A stretch of 64,000 nt of DNA, taken from the NCBI GenBank assembly GCA_050014595.1, contig JBEKDA010000008.1, positions 124,001 to 188,000 of the forward strand, written 5' to 3'. The notes below the pieces were generated by a model. That model did no database searches and was not told the origin of the DNA. It saw nothing but the letters and a program-made list of their open reading frames with translations. The stretch's first letter is position 1. Each line of letters opens with the position of its first letter. The translations under genes were made by a program, and so were the position numbers. Source of the DNA: PALSA-129 sp050014595 (GTDB lineage: Bacteria; Acidobacteriota; Terriglobia; Bryobacterales; Bryobacteraceae). Positions 1 through 6,915 of the stretch are shown piece after piece.

Positions 1-136
1 ATCGGAGAACCAGATCGACGGCTCCGGTTCCCTGATTACCGCGCTTCGGTACCCCGGCATAGGGTCCGATGGTTGCCGGCGACAAGAAACATGCAACTTT
101 CCGTCGCCTCGTTCGGTAAGGGTGGTGGAGACGGTT

Positions 137-667
137 ATGGATCTGCTCCAGCGTTTCGCGTCGGGCGAAGTTGATGCGTTCGAGGAACTGTTCCGAACCC
201 ACCAGCGGGATGTATACAACTGGATCGTATGTCTCACCCGTGATCCGGGCGTCGCTGAGGACTTGCTGCTGGAGACATTTTGGCGCATCTTCCGCGCGCA
301 CGCGCGATTCGATTCAGGCCGCAGTTTTGGAGCCTGGGCGCGACGCATCGCGACCAATCTGAGCATGGAGCACTTCCGCACGGCGGGCCGGGAAGTGAAT
401 GTCTCGGAGGCCGTGCTCGATGCGCAACCCGGCCCTTTGAACGCCGATTCAGCGGAGCGGCGAGAGGCGCGGCAGGCAATCCGTCGCGCCTTCGCCGAAT
501 TGCCGTCCAAACTGAAGGCCGTGGCCCTCTTGGCCCTGATCGAAGAGAAGAGCTACGGCGACATCGCGAGCGCCCTCGGCATATCGCTCAGCACGGTGAA
601 ATCGCGCGAGTTTCGGGCGGTCCAGCGGCTCCGGAGCAAACTGAAGAAAGTGGGAATTGAACCATGA
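137..667 (+). CDS. ECF-type RNA polymerase sigma factor
   Basis: Extracytoplasmic-function sigma factor that would direct RNA polymerase to a small regulon. About 176 aa. Region 2 spans roughly residues 10-75 (DAFEELFRTHQRDVYNWIV, then the EDLLLETFWRIF helix). Region 4 lies at about residues 110-170 with the helix-turn-helix core YGDIASALGISLSTVKSRE. No extra C-terminal domain is visible. The ATG at 137 is preferred over an upstream in-frame GTG at 122 because GGTGGAG sits 6-7 bases before it. The stop overlaps the next gene's start (ATGA at 664-667), so the downstream small membrane protein is translationally coupled and is a natural candidate for a minimal anti-sigma factor. Family assignment is secure; the regulon is unknown. 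Confidence 0.93.
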   Translation: MDLLQRFASGEVDAFEELFRTHQRDVYNWIVCLTRDPGVAEDLLLETFWRIFRAHARFDSGRSFGAWARRIATNLSMEHFRTAGREVNVSEAVLDAQPGPLNADSAERREARQAIRRAFAELPSKLKAVALLALIEEKSYGDIASALGISLSTVKSREFRAVQRLRSKLKKVGIEP

Positions 668-885
668 ACGAACCCGAATACGAGAAACTGCGTTCCCTGC
701 TGCGGGCCGCCCTGCCACCGATCGGAGAGCGGGAGCCGCGAGTTGACCTGTGGCCGCTGATGCTCCGGCGCCTCGACCGCCGACCCGCCTCCGCGCCCTG
801 GTTCGATTTCGTACTGGGGGGTGTGGCCGCCGCCGCCTTGATCACCTTTCCGCAGGTGATTCCATGGATGCTGTTGCAGTGTTGA
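664..885 (+). CDS. small membrane protein, candidate anti-sigma partner
   Basis: 73-aa protein with a charged N-terminal two thirds and one hydrophobic segment near the C-terminus (about residues 48-72, FVLGGVAAAALITFPQVIP). No zinc-binding HxxxCxxC anti-sigma motif is present. It overlaps the sigma gene by 4 bases and is followed 14 bases later by another membrane protein, so the three form an operon. Position and topology (soluble N-terminus, single membrane anchor) suggest it may hold the sigma factor at the membrane. That role is inferred from context only; the sequence is not recognised. Confidence 0.6.
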   Translation: MNEPEYEKLRSLLRAALPPIGEREPRVDLWPLMLRRLDRRPASAPWFDFVLGGVAAAALITFPQVIPWMLLQC

Positions 886-899
886 AAGGAGAGACTGTC

Positions 900-1313
900 A
901 TGAATACACATCCCTATCTACGAGCCTATATGGCGGGAATAATGATCCCGACAATCCTTCTGCTGGTAGTTTTCGTGGTCTTTGCTGTCATCCGGTTCGT
1001 TTACAACCCGGAGTTTCCACTGGAGCGGGTCCTCGTTTTCCCACTGGCGCTCGTGCCAGCAATATGGGGCTTCTGGAACATCGTCTATGTGGCAATGCAC
1101 GGGCGTCGTCGCCTGCCCCTGGGAATGCATGGCGCCGTTGTGCCGGCAGTGTTGGTCCCACTGGCCCTGGTTGCGGCCAGAGTCTTCGGCTTCGAGCTTG
1201 TGGCGGGCGCAACCCCGTTTGTTCTCCTGACCCTGCCGCTGCTGATGATCATCTACTATCTCGTCTGGAAATACCTGGTCGGCTTTCTGAACGCCATGTT
1301 GGGAATTGCGTGA
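900..1313 (+). CDS. four-helix membrane protein of unknown function
   Basis: 137-aa integral membrane protein. Hydrophobic stretches at about residues 12-32, 43-65, 75-95 and 102-130 indicate four transmembrane helices. The ATG at 900 is chosen because AAAGGAGAG lies directly upstream with good spacing; the reading frame extends further 5' but that part is not needed. It is the third gene of the sigma-factor operon and is followed by a double-hairpin repeat at 1340-1373 that may end transcription. The family is not recognised. It could be a sensor or target of the sigma pathway. Confidence 0.6.
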   Translation: MNTHPYLRAYMAGIMIPTILLLVVFVVFAVIRFVYNPEFPLERVLVFPLALVPAIWGFWNIVYVAMHGRRRLPLGMHGAVVPAVLVPLALVAARVFGFELVAGATPFVLLTLPLLMIIYYLVWKYLVGFLNAMLGIA

Positions 1314-1339
1314 TGGGATTTGGGACACAAGGACCTAAC

Positions 1340-1373
1340 CAAGGGCTTCGCCCTTGAAATCCCTCCGGGATTT
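1340..1373. repeat. tandem double hairpin repeat, copy 1
   Basis: Two perfect 7-bp stem hairpins with 3-base loops lie head to tail without a spacer: CAAGGGC-TTC-GCCCTTG (1340-1356) and AAATCCC-TCC-GGGATTT (1357-1373). A purine-rich tract with repeated GAAGTCA/GAAGCCA units follows. The same arrangement recurs at 56717-56750. It sits between the sigma operon and the next gene, as a REP-like element or terminator would. There is no T-run. Confidence 0.7.
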
Positions 1374-1430
1374 GGAAGTCAGAAGTCAGAAGCCAGGAGT
1401 TCAGAAGTGCAACGGCGGCGGGATCTGTGC

Positions 1431-2258
1431 ATGTCACGACCGAGGAATTGTCGAAGCAGTTTTGTTAAGGAATGGCCGGCAAAGAAACTGACAACGAGCG
1501 GTGTCGCCTGGATAACGACGCTTGTCCATTTTGCCCTGATGAATCTATTTGGCGTAGCCACCATTCGAGCAGTAGCCACTCATCAAGAGTGGTCCGACTG
1601 GATACTTCCAGTACCCGCTGAAATCGGCTTGTTGTCAGCCATTATTGCCGGGGCAGCTTGTTTGCTGACAGTGGTGAACCTTGCCCTGAAAGGGCTCGGT
1701 GCACCCTTCTTTATTGCGCTCAGCCGGAAATTGGCGGCAGATTGGTTGTACGCTTGGACGCGTAATCCCATGGTGCTTGCGGTTCTGGCTTTTCTCCTGT
1801 CATTAGGGATCTGGTTTCAGTCAGTGCTGTTTGTACTGTGGGTACTCATCCTGTTTGCACCGGCATTGCTTGCCTTCGTGAAAGTGTATGAAGAACGAGA
1901 ACTAGAGTTTCGCTTTGGGGCATCGTATCTGGAGTACAAATCCAGAACACCGATGTTGTTTCCAGGAAGGCCAAGAGATTCTCGGCGTCCGCAGACATCG
2001 TGCACGCGTGGCTGGAGACCGCCGAAATCGATGAAGCCGGCGCAGGTACGCTCCTCAGGCGCATCGAATCCATCGCCCACTACAGACCGGCGAACGACGA
2101 TCCGCTGCGTGAAGGGTGGTTGGCCGCGAGTGCCTCGCAGGTTTGGAACCTCTGCTGCGTCTACCCACCCTGCGAGTCATGCACACCCGTGCCCGCCAAC
2201 TCTTCCACTTTGGTTCCGTGGCAGTCAATCCGCTGCGGAAGGGCGGCCCGCATGTTGA
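1431..2258 (+). CDS. isoprenylcysteine carboxyl methyltransferase-like membrane protein, C-terminus altered
   Basis: Membrane methyltransferase-like protein of the ICMT/PEMT superfamily. Hydrophobic helices lie at about residues 20-45, 58-80 and 105-150. The family C-terminal signature is present: RNPM, then EERELEFRFGASYLEYKSR followed by TPMLFP. The recognisable domain ends near base 1970. The remaining ~95 codons are proline/arginine-rich, run antisense into the convergent DUF302 gene, and look like a non-cognate frame, so the original stop was probably lost to an indel. In the alternative frame, about 2000-2160 reads like coding sequence (HAWLETAEIDEAGAGTLLRR), perhaps a remnant of another gene. 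The ATG at 1431 is the first start close to the first helix; its ribosome site is weak. Confidence 0.6.
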   Translation: MSRPRNCRSSFVKEWPAKKLTTSGVAWITTLVHFALMNLFGVATIRAVATHQEWSDWILPVPAEIGLLSAIIAGAACLLTVVNLALKGLGAPFFIALSRKLAADWLYAWTRNPMVLAVLAFLLSLGIWFQSVLFVLWVLILFAPALLAFVKVYEERELEFRFGASYLEYKSRTPMLFPGRPRDSRRPQTSCTRGWRPPKSMKPAQVRSSGASNPSPTTDRRTTIRCVKGGWPRVPRRFGTSAASTHPASHAHPCPPTLPLWFRGSQSAAEGRPAC

Positions 2259-2697
2259 CCTGGTCTTCCGTGGCACGGTGATCGCCCGGCGCGCCCGCCT
2301 CGGCTTCGTGAGGCCTACGGTGCGCGGTCTCCTCCATCACGAGGCGCAAAGTATCTTCCAGGGATGCCGCCAGCGGCTCAACTTCCGGCCGGTGGAGCAG
2401 GCGGCAGTACTCCCGGGGAGAAATGGTTTCGAGAAAGACGCCGCCTCCCTTCGCGCAGGCCGCGATTCGGCTGGGCAGAAACGCGGCAAACCGAATGTCC
2501 GAGCGCAACAGAGGAGCATACAGGCTGGAAAAGCATAGCGTGAAGACCATGGCGTCCGCTCCCTCGAGGCCGTGCTCGGGGCGCAGCAAATGGCCGACAT
2601 GACTGACGGCCAGGACGCTGCCGCCGTGACGTTCGGCAGCCATCCGCAAGCCAATTTCGATTTGATCCAATTTTTGCGTGGCGTGAATTTGCAGCAT
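2161..2697 (-). CDS. DUF302-family protein
   Basis: 178-aa protein whose residues ~1-125 match the DUF302 fold: an N-terminal HATQKLDQIEIGLRMAAERHG stretch, a central ADAMVFTLCFSSLYAPLL segment, and the LPSRIAACAKGGGVFLETISP block followed by an acidic helix ending LVMEE. The tail after ~residue 130 is histidine/arginine-rich and may be run-on. The start ATG at 2697 has GAGGTG 6 bases upstream and lies 5 bases after the stop of the dehydrogenase gene, so it is the last gene of the five-gene minus-strand operon beginning at 6541. DUF302 proteins have no settled enzymatic role. Confidence 0.65.
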   Translation of the reverse strand: MLQIHATQKLDQIEIGLRMAAERHGGSVLAVSHVGHLLRPEHGLEGADAMVFTLCFSSLYAPLLRSDIRFAAFLPSRIAACAKGGGVFLETISPREYCRLLHRPEVEPLAASLEDTLRLVMEETAHRRPHEAEAGAPGDHRATEDQVNMRAALPQRIDCHGTKVEELAGTGVHDSQGG

Positions 2698-2702
2698 CTG
2701 GT

Positions 2703-3815
2703 TCACCTCATTACATGCGCGCATCGCACGGATTCGGCGACGCTCCGGGCAACCTCCATGGTGGAAGCGCTGCCGCCGAGGTCGTAGGTGCGGACCGCGC
2801 CCCGCTCCACCACGCCGGCCACGGCCCGCTCGATAGTGCTGGCGATCTCCCGCTCGCCCAGCCACTCCACCATCATCTTGGCGGCGAGTATGGCTGCCAG
2901 CGGGTTAACCTTGTTCTGCCCGGCATATTTGGGAGCCGAGCCATGGGTGGGTTCGAAGACCGCGTATTTCTCGCCAATATTGCCGCTGTAGCCGAACCCC
3001 ATGCCACCGATCAGTTGAGAGCAGAGGTCCGACAAAATGTCGCCGAACAGGTTGGTGGTGACGATTACGTCATAGTTCAGCGGGTTTTTCAGCAGCCACA
3101 TGCACATGGCATCGACGTTGGCGGTATCGAACTCGATGTCCGGGTAGCACGCCGCCACCTCGCGGGCGGCTTCCAGAAACACGCCGCAGGTGGCGCGAAG
3201 GACGTTCGCCTTGTGAACCGCAGTCACTTTGCGGCGCCCGTTTTTCACGGCGTACTGGAATGCCGCTTGCACGATGCGCCGCGATGCGCGACGCGTGATG
3301 CTGCGGATGGAAATGGCTGCGTCGGGCGGGAGCGCCTGGATGGCCGGGACGGCCAGGAAGGCTTCCGGCATTTTGGGAAACTCCACACCGATGTACATAC
3401 CCTCGGTGTTTTCCCGAAAGATCACCAGGTCGATGTGGTCGCGGTAGTTCAGCGGATTTCCAGGGAATGCGCGGCAAGGGCGGAGACAGATGTAGAGGTC
3501 GAGCAATTGCCGCATGCGGACGATGGGGCTGCGGTAGGTCAGTCCTCGCGTCTGAAGCTCCGGCGCGAGCTCCCGGACGGCTTCCGCCGCCGGCTTCGAG
3601 GTAATCGCTCCGAAGAAAGCGCAATCGGTGTCGCGCAGCAGGTCGAGGGTGCGCGCAGGCAGCGCGTCGCCCTCCGTGCGCCAGAACTCCCAGCCGATAT
3701 CGCCGTGGAGGTAGTCGGCCTGGAAGCCCGCGGCATCCAGGACCAGGCGAGCGGCGTCGCAGACCTCCGGGCCGATGCCATCGCCCGGCAGCCAGGCTAT
3801 ACGGTAGTTAGACAC
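2703..3815 (-). CDS. isocitrate/isopropylmalate dehydrogenase family enzyme
   Basis: 370-aa beta-decarboxylating 2-hydroxyacid dehydrogenase. It would oxidise a 2-alkylmalate-type substrate at C2 and decarboxylate it with NAD(P)+ and a divalent metal. Seen: N-terminal LPGDGIGPEV, substrate-arginine region RSPIVRMRQLLDLYICLRP, IFRENTEGMYIGVEF, lysine site AVHKANVLR, metal site NLFGDILSDL, and nucleotide loop HGSAPKYAGQNKVNP. The Lys-Tyr in that loop resembles NADP-type isocitrate dehydrogenase rather than the Asp of NAD-type IPMDH. The GTG start has an AAAGGAGG site and overlaps the LeuD-like gene by 19 bases. The window also has a separate canonical icd, so this copy probably serves the pathway of its operon partners. 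Confidence 0.88.
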   Translation of the reverse strand: MSNYRIAWLPGDGIGPEVCDAARLVLDAAGFQADYLHGDIGWEFWRTEGDALPARTLDLLRDTDCAFFGAITSKPAAEAVRELAPELQTRGLTYRSPIVRMRQLLDLYICLRPCRAFPGNPLNYRDHIDLVIFRENTEGMYIGVEFPKMPEAFLAVPAIQALPPDAAISIRSITRRASRRIVQAAFQYAVKNGRRKVTAVHKANVLRATCGVFLEAAREVAACYPDIEFDTANVDAMCMWLLKNPLNYDVIVTTNLFGDILSDLCSQLIGGMGFGYSGNIGEKYAVFEPTHGSAPKYAGQNKVNPLAAILAAKMMVEWLGEREIASTIERAVAGVVERGAVRTYDLGGSASTMEVARSVAESVRCAHVMR

Positions 3816-4339
3816 GAATCCCTCCTTTGCCGTTGGTACTTGGCCTTCAGATAAGGGACGAGGCCGCCGGCCGCCAGCAACTCGGCCGCGCGCGGGTCCA
3901 GCGGTGCGGATGGGAAGATGCGGTCTTGTGTCAGGTCATGGATCTTGCCCGCGATGAGATCGATTTCGATCTCATCGCCGGCGAAATAAGCAGCGGCCGC
4001 TTCCGGCGACACGACTGCGGCCAAGCCCAAGTTAATCGCGTTCCGGAAGAAGATACGCGCGAAGGACGCGGCAATCACCGCGCCGGCGCCGGCGAACTTC
4101 AAAGCGGCGGCGGCCTGTTCACGGCTGGAACCGCAGCCGAAGTTCTTGCCGGCCACGATGAAGTCGCCCGCCTGAAGTGCTGCGCGGATCTCCGGGTAAG
4201 CCAGCTCAAACAGATGTTCGGCGGTCTTCTCGCGATCCGTGATGTTCAGGTACCGGCCGGGATAGATGATATCGGTATCGATGTTGTCTCCGAGCACGGC
4301 CCGGACGCGGCCCCGCAGCTTCAAACTTCCATTAGGCAT
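3797..4339 (-). CDS. LeuD-like hydro-lyase small subunit (aconitase superfamily)
   Basis: 180-aa swivel-domain subunit of a 3-isopropylmalate dehydratase/homoaconitase-type enzyme. Shown by NIDTDIIYPGRYLNIT, the substrate-binding loop GKNFGCGSSREQA, and FARIFFRNAINLGL. The ATG at 4339 has GGAGAG upstream and lies inside the 3' end of the LeuC-like gene (19-base overlap); its own stop overlaps the dehydrogenase start by 19 bases. Such overlaps indicate coupled translation at fixed stoichiometry. The residues after PGRYL that set substrate choice cannot be assigned by eye, so isopropylmalate, homocitrate, citramalate or dimethylmalate remain possible. Confidence 0.88.
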   Translation of the reverse strand: MPNGSLKLRGRVRAVLGDNIDTDIIYPGRYLNITDREKTAEHLFELAYPEIRAALQAGDFIVAGKNFGCGSSREQAAAALKFAGAGAVIAASFARIFFRNAINLGLAAVVSPEAAAAYFAGDEIEIDLIAGKIHDLTQDRIFPSAPLDPRAAELLAAGGLVPYLKAKYQRQRRDSCLTTV

Positions 4340-5616
4340 GGTGCACTCTCCTGGACGATGGATTCGGGATGCGCGAGCTTCCCCGCAATGGCCGAAGCGG
4401 CTACCACCGCCGGGCTGGCCAGATAGACGAACGAATCCTTGCTGCCCATCCGGCCGTGGAAATTGCGGTTGGTGGAAGAAACGCACGTTTCACCGGCTGC
4501 CAGAATGCCCTGATGCACCCCGACGCAGGGGCCGCAGCCGGGTGGGTTGAGCATGGCTCCGGCCGCCAGCAGGGTTTCCAGGTAGCCCAGCCGCATGGCC
4601 TCGCGATATACCCGTTGCGAGGCGGGAATGACGATGAGCCGCGTGCGCGGGTGGACCGCGCGCCCGGCAACGATGCGCGCCGCCACTTCCAGATCCTCCA
4701 GGCGGCCGTTGGTGCAGGAGCCGAGGACAGCCTGGTCGACCGGCACTTCGCCGAGGGCGGAAAGCGGCTGGACGCGGTCCACGGCATGAGGGCAGGCGAT
4801 TTGCGGCTCCCGCAGGTCTTCGCCGACATCCACACGAATGACGCGCTCGTAGCAGGCGTCCGGATCCGCTGCGATCATGTCCAGCTTCTCCCGGACGCGC
4901 GGGCGCAGATAGTCCAACAGAATTTCATCCACGGGCGTAAATGCGACCTTGGCGCCCATCTCCATGGCGAGGTTGGAGAGCACCATGCGGGAAGCTACGC
5001 TCATGCGGCGGATGGTGGGACCATCGAACTCGACGGATCGATAGTCCGCGCCGGCGGCGCCGAGTTTGCCGATGAGATGGAGAATCAGGTCCTTGGCGGA
5101 AATCCAGGGCCGGAACTCGCCCTCCGCTTCGACCCGCAGGGTGGAGGGAACCTTGAACCACAGCGTGCCTTCGGTCCAAACGCCGGCCATTTCGGTGGCG
5201 CCGATGCCGGTGGCGAAGGCGCCAAATGCCCCATGCGTGGTGGTGTGGGAGTCGGTGCCGACAATCACCATCCCGGGCCGCACATGGCCTTCTTCCGGCA
5301 GTACCTGGTGACAGATGCCGCCGCGGCCGACATCATAGAAGTGCTCGATCGCCTGAGCCGCTACGAACTCGCGCACGGCTTTATGTGTAGTAGCGGTCTT
5401 CTCGGATTCGGCAGGCACGCGGTGGTCGAAGATGATGACGATCTTCGACGGGTCCCACACGCGGTCCACGCCGATTTCCAGGAAGCTCTTGCGGACCAAA
5501 TCGGCATTTTCGTGGCTCATGGCAAGATCCACGCGCGCGATCACGATCTGGTCCGGAAACACGCGCTCGCGCCCCGAAGCGCGGGCCAGAATCTTTTCCG
5601 CCAATGTCATACCCAC
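4321..5616 (-). CDS. LeuC-like hydro-lyase large subunit (aconitase superfamily, 4Fe-4S)
   Basis: 431-aa catalytic subunit. The 4Fe-4S ligands are visible: GSCTNGRLEDLEVA in the middle and GCGPCVGVHQG toward the C-terminus. GTDSHTTTHGAFGAFATGIG and DHRVPAESEKTA are family blocks. The protein is of the short archaeal/homoaconitase type. The GTG at 5616 is chosen over the ATG at 5610 because AGGAGG lies 7 bases before the GTG. It follows the lyase gene after 16 bases and overlaps the small-subunit gene. It would interconvert an unsaturated di- or tricarboxylate with its hydrated isomer for the dehydrogenase or lyase encoded beside it. Confidence 0.9.
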   Translation of the reverse strand: MGMTLAEKILARASGRERVFPDQIVIARVDLAMSHENADLVRKSFLEIGVDRVWDPSKIVIIFDHRVPAESEKTATTHKAVREFVAAQAIEHFYDVGRGGICHQVLPEEGHVRPGMVIVGTDSHTTTHGAFGAFATGIGATEMAGVWTEGTLWFKVPSTLRVEAEGEFRPWISAKDLILHLIGKLGAAGADYRSVEFDGPTIRRMSVASRMVLSNLAMEMGAKVAFTPVDEILLDYLRPRVREKLDMIAADPDACYERVIRVDVGEDLREPQIACPHAVDRVQPLSALGEVPVDQAVLGSCTNGRLEDLEVAARIVAGRAVHPRTRLIVIPASQRVYREAMRLGYLETLLAAGAMLNPPGCGPCVGVHQGILAAGETCVSSTNRNFHGRMGSKDSFVYLASPAVVAASAIAGKLAHPESIVQESAPCLMEV

Positions 5617-5632
5617 GGCAGTTCCTCCTGAA

Positions 5633-6541
5633 TTACCGGCCCGCCGCGGCCGGCGATGGCAGGTACTCGTGTTCCCTGGCCCGGTATTCCGGGAGGCCAA
5701 CGAAAGCCGTGTATTCCCGGAAGCCCGTGAGCCTGTGTGTTTCACCGGCCAGGATGCCGCTGGGGGAAGCGCGCAGCGCGGTGAAGAAGTCCGTCAAGGC
5801 TTTGTGCATGACGAAAATGGACGCCACCGGAATGCTGACGCGGGCCACACCCAAGGCCGCCAGTTCCGGGATGGAGACGAGTTCGGTTTTCACGCCGGTG
5901 ACGCCATCCATGAGATTCACCGAAACCAGACCATGGATCTCGCGCACCGCGCGCTCGATGTCGGCACGCGTGCCGATGCCATCAAGGAACACCAGGTCGG
6001 CGCCCGAATCCAGGTAAAGGTTGGCGCGAAAAATGGCTTCCCGAAGTCCATGGACGGTGTAGGAATCGGTGCGGGCATTGATCACGATGTCCTGGCCGAG
6101 GCGCCGGCGCACATCGACCATGGCCCTGACCTTGCCCGCCATTTCGTCGGCGGGGATCACCTGCTTGCCTTCCATGTGCCCGCAGCGCTTGGGGAAGATC
6201 TGATCTTCGATGTTGACTCCAGCCACCCCCATCTCGACGAGGCGTTCGGTGATGGAGGCGGCGTTGAGTGCGTTTCCACCGCCCGTGTCGATGTCGGCCA
6301 TCACCGGTATCGATACTGCCCGCGTGATATGCCCGGTGATGTCGAGAATGTCTTTCATATCGACCAGACCGACATCCGGCCTGCCGAGCAGGCTCCCCGC
6401 AAGACCGAAGCCGCTGACCTGAACAGCTTCGAACCCGGTGCTTTCGATGATTTTGGCGCTCAGCGCATCGTGGCAGCCCGGCACCACCACGGCCTTCCTG
6501 CGTTGCAATGCGGCGCGAAGAACGGAAGCTCGATCGCTCAT
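5633..6541 (-). CDS. isocitrate lyase/PEP mutase superfamily C-C lyase (KRCGH type)
   Basis: 302-aa TIM-barrel lyase. Mg-binding DIDTGGG, the cysteine loop EDQIFPKRCGHMEGKQVIP and NARTDSYTVHGLREAI identify the superfamily. The KRCGH catalytic cysteine marks true lyases (methylisocitrate lyase, 2,3-dimethylmalate lyase, isocitrate lyase) and excludes PEP mutase, which uses an EDKxxxxxNS loop. It would cleave a 2-substituted malate-type acid to pyruvate or glyoxylate plus a carboxylate. First gene of the operon, ATG at 6541 with GGGAG upstream. Closest functional guess from context is dimethylmalate or methylisocitrate lyase; the exact substrate is unknown. Confidence 0.85.
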   Translation of the reverse strand: MSDRASVLRAALQRRKAVVVPGCHDALSAKIIESTGFEAVQVSGFGLAGSLLGRPDVGLVDMKDILDITGHITRAVSIPVMADIDTGGGNALNAASITERLVEMGVAGVNIEDQIFPKRCGHMEGKQVIPADEMAGKVRAMVDVRRRLGQDIVINARTDSYTVHGLREAIFRANLYLDSGADLVFLDGIGTRADIERAVREIHGLVSVNLMDGVTGVKTELVSIPELAALGVARVSIPVASIFVMHKALTDFFTALRASPSGILAGETHRLTGFREYTAFVGLPEYRAREHEYLPSPAAAGR

Positions 6542-6716
6542 AGCCTGGCTTCTCCCTGGCAGCCCATTCCACCTATAACAAATTTCGGATGCCAATGTCT
6601 TCTATGACGCCTCAGAGACAGTCCGCTTACCAGGTGTCAATCGCCTGGAAGGTCATCTGCGGCCATGCGCCGATTACCGCCACCCCCAGGGGAAATGCAA
6701 CTCGCAGGATCACAAG

Positions 6717-6779
6717 ATCAAAGAATGGCGGCTGGGTGTATAGTAAAACGGACCAGTTGATCCAAGATGGAAATTCCGG
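6717..6779 (+). repeat. dispersed TATACT/TTCCGG element, copy A
   Basis: Lies in the 375-bp gap between the divergent lyase operon and the secreted protein at 6916. Its first 26 bases (6717-6742) are identical to those of copy B on the opposite strand at 11889-11951, and both end TGGAAATTCCGG. The TGTATAGT box resembles an extended -10. About 136 bases downstream the 6916 gene begins. Apart from this element I see no gene between 6542 and 6915. Confidence 0.7.
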
Positions 6780-6915
6780 ATAGAAGCCGCCACGATCCCA
6801 GCGGGGGCGTCTCCGAAAAGGGCTCGCGCCGCTACTGTAATTTCGGGAAGCGAAAGCACTTGATCGAGGTCGAATTCCATGTTGGAACAGGGGGGCAGGA
6901 GCCCGCGGCGCGCGA

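Noticed and set aside
2703..5616. Ordinary leucine biosynthesis leuBCD cluster
   Set aside because: No leuA, an added C-C lyase in the same operon, and an NADP-like loop in the dehydrogenase make that reading weaker, though not impossible.
2715..5631. Long plus-strand frames opposite the dehydrogenase and LeuC-like genes
   Set aside because: Histidine/arginine-rich, no family motifs, no ribosome sites; they mirror the codon bias of the clear minus-strand genes.
5633..6541. PEP mutase / phosphonate biosynthesis (Frb-like) interpretation of the lyase operon
   Set aside because: The active-site loop is KRCGH, not EDKxxxxxNS, so the enzyme is a lyase; no phosphonopyruvate decarboxylase or transaminase is nearby.
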